The position numbers and the translations under genes are program-made. The notes beneath the pieces are model-generated. The model saw only the letters and a list, made by a program, of their open reading frames with translations, had not been told where the DNA came from and did not search any database. 64,000 bases of DNA from Colwellia sp. PAMC 20917 (GTDB lineage Bacteria > Pseudomonadota > Gammaproteobacteria > Enterobacterales > Alteromonadaceae). Of this stretch, positions 9,937 through 21,677 are shown one piece after another. How positions within the stretch are numbered: the stretch's first letter is position 1; each line of letters starts with the position of its first letter. The DNA lies in contig NZ_CP014944.1 in the NCBI RefSeq assembly GCF_001767295.1, forward strand, positions 744,001 to 808,000, given 5' to 3'.

Positions 9937-10389
9937 ATGGAGTTAAAAATAATACCCCTCGTGCAGATGTTAATTGCTGTGTTATTAATGATGATTTTTT
10001 ATAAAATATCACCCGATCTCACCTTGAGCTGGCCGGCTCATGTGCCGGTTGCCCTCGCGCTGTTATTTATCGCGATAGTCGTCGGCTTTTGTGCAATAGT
10101 TAGTTTTAAAAAGCACAAAACAACTGTTAACCCCACTAAACCAGAAACAAGCTCAACCGTGGTAAGTTCTGGTATCTATTCATTTTCAAGAAACCCAATG
10201 TATTTAGCCATGCTGATTTCACTGATCTCGCTCGCTTATTACTTGCAACATTTAGCATCTTTACCTATTACTTTAATATTTATTGGCTACATGACACGTT
10301 TTCAAATAATTCCCGAAGAAAAAATGTTAACAAAAACATTTGGTCAACAATACCGTGATTATCAGCTAAAAGTAAGACGTTGGTTATAA
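9937..10389 (+). CDS. Isoprenylcysteine carboxyl methyltransferase-like membrane methyltransferase
   Basis: A 150-residue membrane protein with four to five hydrophobic segments and the ICMT/PEMT-type signature: SGIYSFSRNPMYLAML in the middle and IIPEEKMLTKTFGQQYRDY...VRRWL at the end, which together form the S-adenosylmethionine site in this family. It probably methylates a membrane lipid or small substrate. Bacterial members are poorly characterised, so the substrate is unknown. It is divergent from the EamA gene and stands alone. Confidence 0.8.
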   Translation: MELKIIPLVQMLIAVLLMMIFYKISPDLTLSWPAHVPVALALLFIAIVVGFCAIVSFKKHKTTVNPTKPETSSTVVSSGIYSFSRNPMYLAMLISLISLAYYLQHLASLPITLIFIGYMTRFQIIPEEKMLTKTFGQQYRDYQLKVRRWL

Positions 10390-10500
10390 ACGATATGAGT
10401 CAGACAGTAAAACCGCAATGTTGCGGCTTTACTGACTTACTTTGATGCTTTTCTTGACGCTACATAGCTTATAAAGGCGATTATAAACAGCACGTTTTGC

Positions 10501-11070
10501 TTAAGCTTTTTTCAGATACGCCGAGACTAAAACAATACGCGTACCGTTAACTTTTCCTTCAATATGCTCAGGATTATCCGTTAAGGTAATGCCACGCACC
10601 ATAGTGCCCTGCTTAGCCGTAAAGTTAGCGCCTTTAACTTTTAAATCTTTAATCAAGGTAACATCGTCGCCGTCTTGTAAATCAGTGCCATTACTGTCTC
10701 TTGTTGGCCCCTCTCGCTCAGCAGCGGCAATGCCTTGCTCAGCCCAAGTTTTAACATCATCTTCCATGTAAATCATTTCTAAAGCGTCTTGTGCCCAACT
10801 CTCTGCTGACAGTTTATGCAGCAAGCGATACGACATAACTTGCACAGCAGGCTCTTGATTCCACATACTGTCGTTCAAACAACGCCAGTGACTTACATCC
10901 ATTGCAGTGTCACCATTAATTTGTGCTGTGCATGTAGCACATAGATATACACACTGCTGAGCACTTAAGTCGCTGGTGGGTGGCACAGGAAACACCGCTA
11001 ATTGTTCAGTTGACGTACATAATTCACAGCTAGCATTACTGCGTGCTTTTAAGGCATTTTCGGTAGGCAT
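10501..11070 (-). CDS. PhnA-like (YjdM) zinc-ribbon protein
   Basis: A 189-residue PhnA-domain protein. The N-terminal region has a zinc ribbon (CELCTS... and CATCTA), and the C-terminal third (DSNGTDLQDGDDVTLIKDLKVKG...GTMVRGITL) is the conserved PhnA/YjdM fold. The name comes from E. coli phn gene neighbourhoods, but these proteins are not phosphonoacetate hydrolases and their role is unsettled. It is longer than the approximately 110-residue E. coli form, owing to a middle segment rich in W and E. No phosphonate genes are nearby. Confidence 0.8.
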   Translation of the reverse strand: MPTENALKARSNASCELCTSTEQLAVFPVPPTSDLSAQQCVYLCATCTAQINGDTAMDVSHWRCLNDSMWNQEPAVQVMSYRLLHKLSAESWAQDALEMIYMEDDVKTWAEQGIAAAEREGPTRDSNGTDLQDGDDVTLIKDLKVKGANFTAKQGTMVRGITLTDNPEHIEGKVNGTRIVLVSAYLKKA

Positions 11071-11214
11071 AATATTAATTCACTAATTTTTGAAGAGGGT
11101 TTTTCGCTATTATGCCCCTAATTCAGTGATTTAAAAAGTGCTGATTAACAACGGGGAATAATTGACCTGAGCCATTATTTAAAGGCTACGCTTTACTCTG
11201 GCTAAAACGTGACC

Positions 11215-11310
11215 GTATAGCTTAGTAGCTGAATACTAAAGTGGCGGTATAGCTCTGTTACTGAATACTAAAGTGAAAGTATAGCTTTGTTGCTGGACAA
11301 TAAAGTGGCA
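11215..11310. repeat. Three tandem 32-bp repeats
   Basis: Copies start at 11215, 11247 and 11279, each beginning GTATAGCT and ending in TAAAGTG plus a few bases, with moderate divergence. A further degenerate copy may precede at about 11183. The repeats lie in the gap of about 320 bp between the PhnA-like gene and the sstT terminators, and have no recognised function. Confidence 0.75.
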
Positions 11311-11321
11311 AAAAAGCTATC

Positions 11322-11375
11322 ACCCTGAATTAGCGTCAGGGTCTAAAATCAACCACCTCTCTATATGAGGTGGTT
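11322..11375 (-). terminator. Double hairpin downstream of sstT
   Basis: Two stems lie after the sstT stop on its strand. The first (11351-11375) is AACCACCTC/GAGGTGGTT, a perfect 9-bp stem followed by GATTTTAG. The second (about 11322-11343) is ACCCTGA/TCAGGGT and leads into GATAGCTTTTTT. Together they probably end sstT transcription. Confidence 0.6.
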
Positions 11376-11389
11376 AACGAGGGCTTCAT

Positions 11390-12628
11390 TTATTCTAGAT
11401 TTTTAGTGATGTGATGCGAAGCCGCTGCGGTGAAAATAACATCGGTAGAGCTATTTAAGGCTGTTTCGGCAGAGTCTTGGATAACACCAATAATAAAGCC
11501 TATCGCGACTACTTGCATAGCAATGTCACTGTCTATACCAAACAAACCACAGGCTAATGGAATAAGTAACAATGAACCACCTGCAACACCAGAGGCTCCA
11601 CAAGCTGATACTGAGGCGATGACACTCAATAAAATAGCGGTTGCAAAATCAACTTCAATATTTAAAGTATTGGCCGCAGCAAGCGTTAATACCGTAATGG
11701 TGATCGCCGCACCAGCCATATTAATGGTGGCGCCTAAAGGAATAGAAACCGAATAGGTATCTTCATGTAAATCAAGTTTTTCACACAGTTCCATGTTAAC
11801 CGGAATATTTGCTGCAGAGCTACGCGTAAAGAAAGCGGTAATACCCGATTCTTTTAAGCAAGTAAAGACTAGCGGATAAGGGTTTTTACGCGTAATAAAA
11901 TAAACGATCATCGGGTTAACCACTAAAGCAATAATAACCATAGAACCTAAAAGTAACAGTACTAAGTGTCTAAACTCACTTAAGGTATCAAAGCCTGTGG
12001 TCGCAACCGTATTAGCGACTAAGCCCATAATACCTAAGGGTGCAAAACGAATAACCAATTTAACGACACTTGAAATTGCTTCGGCTAAATCATGAACCAT
12101 AACCTTCGTTGATTCACTGCCTTTCTTTAACGCAAAACCTAAGCCTAAGCCCCACGCTAAAATGCCAATAAAGTTTCCAGTAACAACCGCATTGAACGGA
12201 TTATCCACAATTTTAAACGCTAAGGTTGATAAGACTTCACCTAGTCCTTGTGGCGGATTAGCACTTGCGCCAACAATATCTAATGTTAATTGCACCGGGA
12301 ACGCAAAGCTTAGTGCTACAGCAACCAGCGCAGCACTTATTGTGCCGAGTAAATAAAGCCCAACAATCGGTTTTAAGTTAGCATCGCTATTTTGTTTTTG
12401 GTTAGCAATAGATGAAGCGACTAAAACGAATACCAAAATAGGGGCAACCGCTTTTAGTGCACTTACAAATAAACTGCCGAGTATTGAAAATGACTGTGCA
12501 ACTTCAGGTAAAACAAGCGCTAAAACAATACCAACAACAAGTGCAATAATGATTTGATTGACGATGTTAATAGCTTTTAGCTTACCCAAAAGTGATATTT
12601 TTTCTACAGAGGTATTTTGTGTTGTCAT
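11390..12628 (-). CDS. sstT: Sodium:serine/threonine symporter SstT
   Basis: An inner-membrane Na+-coupled importer of L-serine and L-threonine in the DAACS family. The protein from the ATG at 12628 (412 aa) matches SstT in length and layout: multiple membrane helices, re-entrant-loop motifs [19 protein letters not shown] and [20 protein letters not shown], then [24 protein letters not shown] and [20 protein letters not shown] reject the upstream in-frame start at 12694, which would add a basic extension unlike the family. It is a single-gene unit, read toward a double hairpin. Serine brought in could feed SdaA. Confidence 0.94.
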   Translation of the reverse strand: MTTQNTSVEKISLLGKLKAINIVNQIIIALVVGIVLALVLPEVAQSFSILGSLFVSALKAVAPILVFVLVASSIANQKQNSDANLKPIVGLYLLGTISAALVAVALSFAFPVQLTLDIVGASANPPQGLGEVLSTLAFKIVDNPFNAVVTGNFIGILAWGLGLGFALKKGSESTKVMVHDLAEAISSVVKLVIRFAPLGIMGLVANTVATTGFDTLSEFRHLVLLLLGSMVIIALVVNPMIVYFITRKNPYPLVFTCLKESGITAFFTRSSAANIPVNMELCEKLDLHEDTYSVSIPLGATINMAGAAITITVLTLAAANTLNIEVDFATAILLSVIASVSACGASGVAGGSLLLIPLACGLFGIDSDIAMQVVAIGFIIGVIQDSAETALNSSTDVIFTAAASHHITKNLE

Positions 12629-12736
12629 AGTTTGTCTTATTTTAGTTATTGTTTTTGTTATTAAGATAACGTATCGATGAAAGATTTTTACCACTTATGC
12701 ACCGACACTGTCTAGTTTATTCGTTACACGGTACCT

Positions 12737-14107
12737 TTAAAGAGGCAGTTGACCATGCCATGATAGCGTAAATGCTGAGTCACTGTTCTCGGCGAGATAG
12801 GACTGACAAACAAACTGTCCGACTACTGCAACCAATTCATTATCATAAAAGATAAAAGGTAACCTTTTTCTCTGCCATGTTGGTATAGCAAGCTCTTGTA
12901 AGACTTTCTTTAATGGTCTTGAATGCTGTCGATATTGTGGCAAACACCTTGGGTTTTCGTGAGAAAAACAAATCGTCACTTTTTGTTGCTCTGCCGGTTT
13001 TTTTATCACTGACTGCCAAACACTATTTTCTTGTACTTGTGCTGATACATTAGAAAAACTTAACCAGCCTAATTGATCGGGAAGATAAACATCTAACGGT
13101 TTATCATCCGCTAACAGCCCTAATGCCACGTTTTGTTGCCACAACGACAGGTCCTGATAGATACCCGTTAGGTGTAACTCACCTTTATAACGTCTAATGC
13201 AACACTCAGCTAATTGCACAACTGGCGACTTATCCGCTTGTGCATTTAGCTGCTGGCATATTTGCATTAATTGCTTTTGGCTTGGCATTAAGAATCCATG
13301 GCAAGATAAAAAATAGCGCAATAGATTTTTAAGACGTGCTTCGCTGAGCTTATTTACATCAACAACACTAAGCTTATTAGCTGAGGACTGACAAGCAATT
13401 AAATCTTGCTGCGCTAATTCATCCAGTAATTGTTGTGCTTCAAAGCAATGTTCAGCACTGCGTGCAATCGTCTTATTGATGCTTGGCCAACGTTGATTTA
13501 ACTTAGGTAAAACTTGATGGCGGAGAAAGTTTCTGTCAAAACGCTCATCCGTATTCGATTCATCTTCTATCCAAGCTAAGCGATACTCTTTCGCATAGGC
13601 TTCAATATCGGTTCGTGAAATAGTTAACAACGGTCTGACCAGTAATTGCTGCCCCAATATCATCTCACTTTGCATCGCTGAGAGCCCTTTCAAACCTGCG
13701 CCTCTTTTTAGGGCGAGTAGAAAAGTTTCAGCCTGATCGTCACTGTGATGACCCGTAACAATTAAATCACCTGCTTTAGCTACTGATTTTAGTGCTTGAT
13801 AGCGGGCATCGCGCGCAAGCGCTTCTAAGCTTTTTTGGGCAACAGCTTGCACGTTTACTTCAATAATATCTAACGGCAGGCAAAATAGTTGGCATTGTGT
13901 TTTAGCAAAGGCTTGCCATTTAACGGCATTAACACTTAAGCCATGATTAACATGACAAACACGAATATCGCTATTAATAGCATGTTGTGCTTTTAAAGCA
14001 CTAAGGCAATGTAACAGCACTTGAGAGTCGATACCGCCACTGTAGGCAATAAGCAGTGATTTTTGAGGGTGATTGGAAAAAAAATCTATTAAGGTCTGTT
14101 TAATCAT
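12737..14107 (-). CDS. tilS: tRNA(Ile)-lysidine synthetase TilS
   Basis: Converts C34 of the CAU-anticodon isoleucine tRNA to lysidine, which switches its decoding from AUG to AUA; essential. The N-terminal ATP-pyrophosphatase P-loop reads AYSGGIDSQVLLH, followed by HVNHGLS, GHHSDDQAETFLLALKRGAGLKGLSAM and the DESNTDERFDRNFLRHQVLPKL motif. At 456 residues it includes both the central TilS domain and the C-terminal tRNA-binding domain (LKKVLQELAIPTWQRKRLPFIFY). It follows accA on the same strand after a terminator, the usual gammaproteobacterial order. Confidence 0.95.
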   Translation of the reverse strand: MIKQTLIDFFSNHPQKSLLIAYSGGIDSQVLLHCLSALKAQHAINSDIRVCHVNHGLSVNAVKWQAFAKTQCQLFCLPLDIIEVNVQAVAQKSLEALARDARYQALKSVAKAGDLIVTGHHSDDQAETFLLALKRGAGLKGLSAMQSEMILGQQLLVRPLLTISRTDIEAYAKEYRLAWIEDESNTDERFDRNFLRHQVLPKLNQRWPSINKTIARSAEHCFEAQQLLDELAQQDLIACQSSANKLSVVDVNKLSEARLKNLLRYFLSCHGFLMPSQKQLMQICQQLNAQADKSPVVQLAECCIRRYKGELHLTGIYQDLSLWQQNVALGLLADDKPLDVYLPDQLGWLSFSNVSAQVQENSVWQSVIKKPAEQQKVTICFSHENPRCLPQYRQHSRPLKKVLQELAIPTWQRKRLPFIFYDNELVAVVGQFVCQSYLAENSDSAFTLSWHGQLPL

Positions 14108-14136
14108 AGAATACTTGGTTAATTGACACTGAAAAC

Positions 14137-14183
14137 AAAAAAACTGTCGCCTTAACTTAGAGATATAATCAGTAAGCTAAGGC
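14137..14183 (-). terminator. Terminator after accA
   Basis: On the minus strand GCCTTAGCTTA pairs with TAAGTTAAGGC (one G-U) around a 13-nt loop, then GACAG and a run of seven T. It separates accA from tilS. Confidence 0.7.
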
Positions 14184-14240
14184 TACAACTTCATCAGCAA
14201 AGTATTCAAGACTACTTTGCTCGTGTCGATTTATAACAAC

Positions 14241-15197
14241 TTAACAATAACCGAAAGACATTAATCTGTCATAACGTTTTTCAATTAATTCTTCTTTTGA
14301 CAAGCCTTCTAGTTCGGCAAGATTTGATTTTAATTCTTGCTTTAAGTTAGCCGCCATAATATCCATATCACGATGCGCGCCACCTAATGGCTCTTCAACG
14401 ATATTATCGATAAGTTCTAATTCTTTAATACGCGTAGCGGTAATACCCATAGCGGCAGCGGCAGTAGGTGCTTTTTCAGCAGTTTTCCACAAGATTGATG
14501 CACAACCTTCAGGAGATATTACCGAGTAAGTAGAATATTTCAGCATGTTGACACGATCACCAACACCAATCGCTAATGCACCACCAGAACCACCTTCACC
14601 AATAACCGTACAAACAATCGGCACGGTTAAACGTGACATAACCTTTAAGTTCATCGCTATCGCTTCACTTTGGCCGCGCTCTTCTGCACCTATACCCGGG
14701 TAGGCACCTGGCGTGTCAATAAAGGTAATAATCGGCATATTAAAACGTTCAGCCATTTGCATTAAGCGTAAGGCCTTACGGTAACCTTCTGGACGAGGCA
14801 TACCAAAATTACGTTTAACTTTTTCTGCTGTTGAACGCCCTTTTTGATGACCAATAATCATCACAGGTTTACCGTCTAAACGCGCAGTGCCACCAACAAT
14901 GGCTCTATCATCTGCATAGTGCCTATCACCAGCAAGCTCATCGAATTCAGTAAAAATGCGTGGTATGTAATCAAGCGTATAAGGACGCTGTGGATGACGT
15001 GCCACACGAGCTGTTTGCCACGGATCAAGATTTGCAAAAATCTTTTTGGTTAACTCAGCGTTTTTACCGCGTAATTGAGTAATTTGATCTTCAAGGTCAA
15101 GATCTAATTCTTGACCGTTATTGACTAATTGTAGCTCTTCAATTTTGGCATCAAGCTCAGCAATAGGCTGCTCGAAATCTAAAAAATTTAATGACAT
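14241..15197 (-). CDS. accA: Acetyl-CoA carboxylase carboxyltransferase subunit alpha
   Basis: With AccD it transfers the carboxyl group from biotin to acetyl-CoA, making malonyl-CoA for fatty acid synthesis. The 318-residue length is typical. Seen: the N-terminal helical region [17 protein letters not shown], then [60 protein letters not shown] and [17 protein letters not shown], which form the carboxyl-CoA binding site. It follows dnaE on the same strand after about 170 bp, as in E. coli. Confidence 0.97.
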   Translation of the reverse strand: MSLNFLDFEQPIAELDAKIEELQLVNNGQELDLDLEDQITQLRGKNAELTKKIFANLDPWQTARVARHPQRPYTLDYIPRIFTEFDELAGDRHYADDRAIVGGTARLDGKPVMIIGHQKGRSTAEKVKRNFGMPRPEGYRKALRLMQMAERFNMPIITFIDTPGAYPGIGAEERGQSEAIAMNLKVMSRLTVPIVCTVIGEGGSGGALAIGVGDRVNMLKYSTYSVISPEGCASILWKTAEKAPTAAAAMGITATRIKELELIDNIVEEPLGGAHRDMDIMAANLKQELKSNLAELEGLSKEELIEKRYDRLMSFGYC

Positions 15198-15368
15198 ATG
15201 ATTATTCTTACCTATGTTCTATGCCGTTTTATAACAACAGCATGATTATTCAAATAGAGTACTTAATAATTTTAACTTGACTATTAAGTTGCTAACAAAG
15301 CCGTCATCGACCTTGTTATAAATTTTTTATAATGGTTAACAATAAATAACCCTTTAATGCGCCCTAAA

Positions 15369-18300
15369 TTATTTAAACCTTAAAGTAACGTCGCCATCAC
15401 CTAACAAGGTTCTTAATTCATGTAATAAAGGGTCTGCAGGCGTAACGCGCCATTGTACGCCTAATTCTAGCATAGCTTTTGCTTCATCTCTTTGATAAAA
15501 CAACCGAACAGGACACGTACCATCCTTATAAGGTGTTAATACCTCGGTAAATTTATCAATAAAACCTGCGCCTGCCTTGTTTTTATTGACATTGATATCT
15601 ACTGAAGAGACATAGTTTTCACGAGCATCACCAACCGTCATGATATCTCGAGCGGTCATTGTAATGCCTCCGGAGTATTCATCAAAGCTGACCTGTCCAC
15701 TACAGACCAAAATAGCGTCACTTACCAGCAATTCAGCAAAATTATCATAGTCATCGGGAAAGAGTCTAATGTCCATGCGAGCACTTTTATCGTCAAGCGT
15801 AACTAAGGCCCATCGTCTGCCGCGCTTATTGACCATAACTCTAACACCTAACACTAGACCAACCGCAACTGTGGTTTTGTCTTTACTGGTCGGTTGCAGA
15901 CTGACTAAGCGTCCAGTCGCATAATGCTTTATTTCACTTAAGAAACGATTAATGGGATGACCCGTTAAATATAAACCTAACGTTTCTTTCTCTGCATTAA
16001 GCCAAACTTCTTCAGCCCACATCGGCACATCTTTAAAGGCTTGTCGCGGCTCTGCTGACGCTTCATTAATTAAGCCAAATAAATCATTCTGTCCAACTGC
16101 CTGTGCTTTTGCATATTGGTCTGCAGCCTTTATTGCTTCAGGTAATGTTTCAAATAAAACAGCACGATGTGGTACTTCTTTACCGTTGATAATTTTTTTA
16201 GGCCCTAAACTGTCCATGGCCCCCGCTTTAACTAATTTTTCTAAAACACGTTTATTAATTTTTTTCAGATCGAGTCGCGCGCAAAAATCAAAAAGATCGG
16301 TAAATTCACCGCCAGCTTCGCGTGCGGCAATAATGGCATCAATAGGACCTTCACCCACGCCTTTTACTGCGCCAATACCGTAGACAATTTGATCTTGCTC
16401 GTTAACGGTAAATTTATATTGACCGGCATTAACATCAGGAGGCAGTAAATCTATCCCCATATTGCCACATTCATCAACTAGGGTAACAATTTTATCGGTG
16501 TTATCTATGTCGGCTGACATTACCGCTGCCATAAATGGCGCAGGGTAATGTGTTTTCATCCATAAGGTTTGATAAGAAACCAAGGCGTAAGCCGCTGAGT
16601 GCGATTTATTGAAACCATAACCCGCAAATTTCTCTACCAGATCGAAGATCTTCATCGCAAGTTCGCCGTCAACACCTCGGTTGATCGCGCCTTGCTCAAA
16701 GCCATCACGCTGTTTGGCCATTTCTTCAGGTTTTTTCTTACCCATAGCGCGGCGTAGCATATCCGCGCCACCTAACGAGTAACCCGCCAATACTTGCGCA
16801 ATTTGCATAACCTGTTCTTGATATAAAATAATACCGTAAGTCGGTTCAAGAATAGGCTTTAAGTCAATATGTTGCCAAGTAGCATCCGGATAGCTTACTT
16901 CTTCACGACCATGCTTACGTTCAATAAAGTTATCAACCATGCCAGACTGCAATGGCCCAGGTCTAAAGAGCGCAACCAAGGCGATAATATCTTCAAAGCA
17001 ATCAGGTTTTAATTTGGCAATAAGTGATTTCATACCACTAGACTCGAGCTGAAACACTGCCGTTGTCTCAGATCTTAATAACACTTTAAAACTGGCTGGG
17101 TCTTCTAAATTAATGCGGGTAATATCAATAGGCGCTTTGCCTTGTTTTAACAATTTTGCATCAGCCATTTCGATGGCCCACTGCAAAATCGTTAACGTGC
17201 GAAGTCCCAAGAAATCAAATTTAACTAAACCGGCATCTTCAACATCATTTTTATCGAACTGAGTTACCGGGTTTTTACCCTCTTCGTCACAGTAAAGTGG
17301 CGCAAAGTCGGTAATGGTGGTTGGTGATATCACCACACCACCGGCATGTTTACCGGCATTTCGTGTTGTGCCTTCTAAAATACGGCACATATCAATTAAA
17401 TCTTTGACTTCACTGTCTTGTGCGTAAGCTTCTGGCAACTTAGGCTCTTCTTCAAAGGCCTTGGCTAGTGTCATGCCTGGTGTTGGCGGTATAAGCTTAG
17501 AGATGCGGTCAACAAAACCATAAGGGTGACCGAGTACTCGGCCAACATCTCGAATAACCGCCTTGGCTGCCATGGTGCCAAAGGTAATAATTTGCGACAC
17601 GGCATCACGGCCATATAGTTCAGCAACGTGATCAATAACTTCATCACGCCTGTCCATACAGAAATCGATATCAAAATCTGGCATAGAGACACGTTCAGGA
17701 TTCAAAAAACGTTCAAAGAGCAAATCATATTCAAGGGGATCTAAGTCGGTAATTTTTTGGGCATAAGCGACCAACGAGCCGGCGCCAGAACCACGGCCAG
17801 GACCCACAGGAATATTATTATCTTTACTCCACTGAATAAATTCCATCACGATTAAAAAATAACCGGGAAAGCCCATATTGTTAACCACTTTAAGTTCAAT
17901 GGCTAAACGTTCGTCGTAGGGTTTACGCTTTTCAGCAAAATCTGCTGCGTCTTTATCAAATAAGGTCTCTAAGCGGTCTTGTAAACCTTCTTCAGACACT
18001 TTAACCAAGTAATCTTCTATCGATAAACCTTCTGTTGGAAAGTCAGGGAGAACATACTCTCCAAGCCTAACCGTAACATTACAGCGTTTGGCGATTTCAA
18101 CCGTATTCTCAATTGCTTCAGGAATGTCTGAAAATAACTCACACATTTCCTCTTCAGTTCGAAGGTACTGTTCTTTAGAATATTTTTTCGGGCGACGTTT
18201 ATCGTTGAGGGTAAAACCATCATGTATGGCAACACGTATTTCATGGGCATCAAAGCGCTTAGGAGAAATAAACATCACTTCGTTCGTCGCTACCACAGGG

Positions 18301-18926
18301 AGTGACGCTTTTTCTGCCAGCTCGACTGCCAAATGGATATAGTTTTCTTCGTTTTCTCTGTTGGTTCTGATCAGTTCAAGATAAAAGCAATCAGGAAAGT
18401 AGCTTTGGTAAAAATCGACCATTTTATTGACCAGCTCGAAATTTCCCTTAATCAGCGCTTTACCAATATCACCTTCGCGACCCGCCGACAATAAGATCAA
18501 ACCCGGAGCATAGTCAATTAACCAATGCTTATCGATAACCGCCTTGCCTTGAACATGACCCCGAAGGTAAGCTTTAGAAATGAGTTCAGTGAGATTTTTG
18601 TAGCCGACATTATTTGTGGCTAAAACAACAATGCGGGAAAGTTCATTCTCTAATTCATCACTTTTAACCCAGAGATCGCAACCAATAATAGGTTTTATTC
18701 CCGCGCCATGAGCAGCATGATAATATTTAACCAGACCACAGAGGTTTGTTTGGTCGGTTAGCGCGATGGCCGGCATTCCTAAAGCTGAAGCTTTGGCGAC
18801 AATAGGTTTTACTTTATTTAAACCATCACATAATGAATAGTCACTGTGCACTCGCAAATGAATAAATTTTGGTTGAGCTTTGACTGACACTAGTTCGGGT
18901 GCATCAACTAATACTTGCTCTGACAT
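15369..18926 (-). CDS. dnaE: DNA polymerase III subunit alpha
   Basis: The replicative polymerase core subunit. At 1185 residues it has the usual DnaE architecture: N-terminal PHP domain ([25 protein letters not shown]), the polymerase palm with the catalytic acid motif [15 protein letters not shown] and [15 protein letters not shown], the fingers region ([31 protein letters not shown]), and a C-terminal OB fold ([28 protein letters not shown]) followed by the tau-binding tail. I take the ATG at 18926, which overlaps the rnhB stop as TAATG; a GTG two codons upstream is also possible. It is coupled to rnhB and sits in the lipid A operon as in E. coli. Confidence 0.97.
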   Translation of the reverse strand: MSEQVLVDAPELVSVKAQPKFIHLRVHSDYSLCDGLNKVKPIVAKASALGMPAIALTDQTNLCGLVKYYHAAHGAGIKPIIGCDLWVKSDELENELSRIVVLATNNVGYKNLTELISKAYLRGHVQGKAVIDKHWLIDYAPGLILLSAGREGDIGKALIKGNFELVNKMVDFYQSYFPDCFYLELIRTNRENEENYIHLAVELAEKASLPVVATNEVMFISPKRFDAHEIRVAIHDGFTLNDKRRPKKYSKEQYLRTEEEMCELFSDIPEAIENTVEIAKRCNVTVRLGEYVLPDFPTEGLSIEDYLVKVSEEGLQDRLETLFDKDAADFAEKRKPYDERLAIELKVVNNMGFPGYFLIVMEFIQWSKDNNIPVGPGRGSGAGSLVAYAQKITDLDPLEYDLLFERFLNPERVSMPDFDIDFCMDRRDEVIDHVAELYGRDAVSQIITFGTMAAKAVIRDVGRVLGHPYGFVDRISKLIPPTPGMTLAKAFEEEPKLPEAYAQDSEVKDLIDMCRILEGTTRNAGKHAGGVVISPTTITDFAPLYCDEEGKNPVTQFDKNDVEDAGLVKFDFLGLRTLTILQWAIEMADAKLLKQGKAPIDITRINLEDPASFKVLLRSETTAVFQLESSGMKSLIAKLKPDCFEDIIALVALFRPGPLQSGMVDNFIERKHGREEVSYPDATWQHIDLKPILEPTYGIILYQEQVMQIAQVLAGYSLGGADMLRRAMGKKKPEEMAKQRDGFEQGAINRGVDGELAMKIFDLVEKFAGYGFNKSHSAAYALVSYQTLWMKTHYPAPFMAAVMSADIDNTDKIVTLVDECGNMGIDLLPPDVNAGQYKFTVNEQDQIVYGIGAVKGVGEGPIDAIIAAREAGGEFTDLFDFCARLDLKKINKRVLEKLVKAGAMDSLGPKKIINGKEVPHRAVLFETLPEAIKAADQYAKAQAVGQNDLFGLINEASAEPRQAFKDVPMWAEEVWLNAEKETLGLYLTGHPINRFLSEIKHYATGRLVSLQPTSKDKTTVAVGLVLGVRVMVNKRGRRWALVTLDDKSARMDIRLFPDDYDNFAELLVSDAILVCSGQVSFDEYSGGITMTARDIMTVGDARENYVSSVDINVNKNKAGAGFIDKFTEVLTPYKDGTCPVRLFYQRDEAKAMLELGVQWRVTPADPLLHELRTLLGDGDVTLRFK

Positions 18927-19651
18927 TAACACTTCACCTGAGAGTCTTCTTGTTTAGTTTTTGTCGGTAAAACACCCTGCATAGCAATAACTTGTGCTAC
19001 TGGCTTAAAGCTTGCTCGATAGCAATCAAGTACACCGTGCTCTACTATTTTTTCTAAATGGGCTTTGGTTGGATAACCTTTATGTTTTGCAAAGCCATAC
19101 TCGGGATGTAAGTCATCTAAAGCGAGCATTTCATCATCACGAACAACTTTTGCAAGGATTGATGCCGCACTTATTTCACTAACCCGATCATCGCCTTTAA
19201 CCACAGATTGGCTAGCAATGTTGCCATTCACCTGCATAAAAATAGGGCAACGATTACCATCAACTAAAACATAATCAGGTGTTACTGATAAATCTTGTAC
19301 TGCTCGCTGCATCGCTAACATAGTGGCATGAAGAATATTTAAGGTATCTATTTCTTCGGGGCTTGCTCGTCCAACAGCCCAAGCAATAGCTTTTTCTTTG
19401 ATTTCCACCGCAAGTAACTGACGCTTTTTATCTGATAGCTTTTTTGAATCCATCAAACCTTCAATAGGATTTTCGGGATCAAGAATAACCGCAGCGGTAA
19501 CAACGTCACCCACCAAAGGTCCTCGTCCAACCTCATCGACTCCTGCGATACAGTAAGCTATGGGGTATTCAAAAGGTGGGAAAATCTTTTTAGCTTTTGC
19601 CACTTTCTTAAGGGGAGTTAAACTGGTGTCGCTTACCGCTTCATTACTCAT
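18926..19651 (-). CDS. rnhB: Ribonuclease HII
   Basis: Removes ribonucleotides and RNA from RNA-DNA hybrids. At 241 residues it is longer than E. coli RNase HII (198) because of an N-terminal extension of about 30 residues ([21 protein letters not shown]) before the conserved core. The catalytic motif [10 protein letters not shown] supplies D and [11 protein letters not shown] and [20 protein letters not shown] supply the remaining acids, and [14 protein letters not shown] is the substrate-recognition motif. Its start overlaps the lpxB stop by 4 bp (ATGA), and its stop overlaps the dnaE start. Confidence 0.95.
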   Translation of the reverse strand: MSNEAVSDTSLTPLKKVAKAKKIFPPFEYPIAYCIAGVDEVGRGPLVGDVVTAAVILDPENPIEGLMDSKKLSDKKRQLLAVEIKEKAIAWAVGRASPEEIDTLNILHATMLAMQRAVQDLSVTPDYVLVDGNRCPIFMQVNGNIASQSVVKGDDRVSEISAASILAKVVRDDEMLALDDLHPEYGFAKHKGYPTKAHLEKIVEHGVLDCYRASFKPVAQVIAMQGVLPTKTKQEDSQVKC

Positions 19652-20850
19652 TTTGACATTAGATCCATGACAGCTTTCGCCGCTTCTTGACTGGCATTTT
19701 GTTTTAAAGCGAGATGAATTTTCATATATTCATCTTCAAGTGATGTTTGGTCTTGATATAAACGTTCTTTAACTAACGGCACAATGTTATCAACGCTGAC
19801 TTTACCTTGCAGTAATTCAGGCACCAGTGTTTTTTTCGTCAATAAATTAGGTAATGAAAACCATTCTAATTTTACTAGACCTTTAAACATGTGATAAGTA
19901 AAAGCATTGAACTTATAGCAAATCACCATGGGGCGTTTAACTAACGCAGCTTCTAGGGTTACCGTACCTGAGGCCATGAGTAAACAATCACTGGCAGCCA
20001 TCACTTGCTGGGTTTTATTAGTAATAATGGTTACCGCTAAATTTGGCGCTATTTTTTCTTTCAATTGGCTAAATTGTTCGGTTCTCTTATCGCTGATCAT
20101 CGGCACAACAAAGTGTAATTGTGGGTCTTGTGCTAACAGTTCTACCGCAGAAAGTAAAAAAGGCTCGGTTAATCGAGATAACTCTCCACCACGACTACCG
20201 GGCATAAGCGCAAGTATTTTTTTATCAAGCGGTAAGTTGAGGGCTTGTCTCGCTTCACGCTTATCCGAGTGAAATGGAATGTCGTCTGCTAGCGGATGGC
20301 CGACAAAAGTACAGGGCACTTCATATTTATCATAAAAATCTTTTTCAAAAGGCAATAACGACAGCACCATATCGGTAGCAGCTTCAATGGTAAAAATACG
20401 CTTTTCACGCCAAGCCCATACAGATGGGCTAACGTAATGAACTGTTTTAATACCCGCTTTCTTTAGTTGTCTTTCTAAGCGTAAATTAAAATCGGGTGCA
20501 TCGATGCCAATAAACACATCGGGTCTATTATTAATAAACTGCGCGACTAAACAGTCTTTGACATGAAATAAGCGTTTGAGGCGCCCCAATACTTCAAAAA
20601 TGCCCATCACGGAAAGCTCTTCCATTTCAAACAAACTTTCGAAACCCAGAGCTTGCATTTTTGGACCACCAATACCGATAAACTTGGCATTAGGGTAGAC
20701 AGATATTAGAGAGCTCATGAGACCAGCGCCGAGCGTATCGCCAGAATGCTCGCCAACAACAAGCCCAAACACGGGCGGTTGCTGAGCAGTTGAACTATTT
20801 ATAATGGGTGATGTTTGGAGAATAGCCTGTTTTTCTACTGTTTTTGTCAT
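19648..20850 (-). CDS. lpxB: Lipid-A-disaccharide synthase
   Basis: A peripheral inner-membrane glycosyltransferase (GT19) that joins UDP-2,3-diacylglucosamine and lipid X into the lipid A disaccharide. The 400-residue protein has [18 protein letters not shown] near the N-terminus, [55 protein letters not shown] and MPGSRGGEL, all characteristic of LpxB. About 20 residues precede the usual start ([17 protein letters not shown]), a mild extension. It is followed by rnhB with a 4-bp overlap and preceded by lpxA after about 30 bp. Confidence 0.96.
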   Translation of the reverse strand: MTKTVEKQAILQTSPIINSSTAQQPPVFGLVVGEHSGDTLGAGLMSSLISVYPNAKFIGIGGPKMQALGFESLFEMEELSVMGIFEVLGRLKRLFHVKDCLVAQFINNRPDVFIGIDAPDFNLRLERQLKKAGIKTVHYVSPSVWAWREKRIFTIEAATDMVLSLLPFEKDFYDKYEVPCTFVGHPLADDIPFHSDKREARQALNLPLDKKILALMPGSRGGELSRLTEPFLLSAVELLAQDPQLHFVVPMISDKRTEQFSQLKEKIAPNLAVTIITNKTQQVMAASDCLLMASGTVTLEAALVKRPMVICYKFNAFTYHMFKGLVKLEWFSLPNLLTKKTLVPELLQGKVSVDNIVPLVKERLYQDQTSLEDEYMKIHLALKQNASQEAAKAVMDLMSK

Positions 20851-20882
20851 TAACCTTTACTCTATACTTTTAACAATCGTGT

Positions 20883-21677
20883 TTAGCGGGCAATGCCACG
20901 GCTAGAGTTTTTAATAAACTCAGCAAACAAGGTTAACTCTGGCATATTATCGGCTAATGCGGCAACTTTTTCTAAAGCTTCGTTAACGTTTAAACCTTTA
21001 CGATAAACTTCTTTATAGGCTCTTTTGATCGTTAAAATAACCTCTTTGTCAAAACCTCGGCGTTTTAACCCTTCTGAGTTTAAACCAAAAGGAGAAGCCG
21101 GTTGACCAGACACCATCAAATAAGGCGGTATATCTTTTAAAATTAGCGAGTTCGCCGCAACAAAACTGTGCGCGCCAATATGACAAAACTGATGAACGCC
21201 TGTCATACCGCCTAAAATAGCGTAATCACCTACATGAACATGGCCAGCAATAGAGGCATTATTTGCAAGAATGCAGTGACTGCCAACGATACAATCATGG
21301 GCAACATGGGTATACGCCATAAACAAATTATTACTGCCTATTTGCGTTAGGCTATTATCTTGAATCGTGCCGCGATGGACCGTACAAGATTCACGAAAAA
21401 CATTATTGTCGCCAATAATCAATTCGGTTAACTCGCCGGCATACTTCAGATCCTGACAATCTTCCCCAATACTGGCAAATTGAAAGAATTTGTTGCCTTC
21501 GCCAATTTTTGTTGGGCCTTTAATGACAACATGAGAATTAATCACACAGTTGTCGCCAATAACGACATCTTTAGAAATATAACTCCAAGGACCAATACTA
21601 ACATTTTTGCCAATGCTAGCGCCTTCTTCGATAATCGCCTGAGGGTGAATTAAGTTCTGCTTGTTGGAAGTCACCAT
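20883..21677 (-). CDS. lpxA: UDP-N-acetylglucosamine O-acyltransferase
   Basis: Catalyses the first step of lipid A synthesis, transferring a 3-hydroxyacyl chain from ACP to UDP-GlcNAc. The 264-residue protein is a left-handed beta-helix of hexapeptide repeats (IGKNVSIGPWSYI, VVIGDNCVINSHVVI) with the catalytic histidine in YTHVAHDCIVGSHC, and a C-terminal helical domain starting near GFDKEVILTIKRAYKEVYRKG. It directly abuts fabZ and precedes lpxB. Confidence 0.97.
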   Translation of the reverse strand: MVTSNKQNLIHPQAIIEEGASIGKNVSIGPWSYISKDVVIGDNCVINSHVVIKGPTKIGEGNKFFQFASIGEDCQDLKYAGELTELIIGDNNVFRESCTVHRGTIQDNSLTQIGSNNLFMAYTHVAHDCIVGSHCILANNASIAGHVHVGDYAILGGMTGVHQFCHIGAHSFVAANSLILKDIPPYLMVSGQPASPFGLNSEGLKRRGFDKEVILTIKRAYKEVYRKGLNVNEALEKVAALADNMPELTLFAEFIKNSSRGIAR

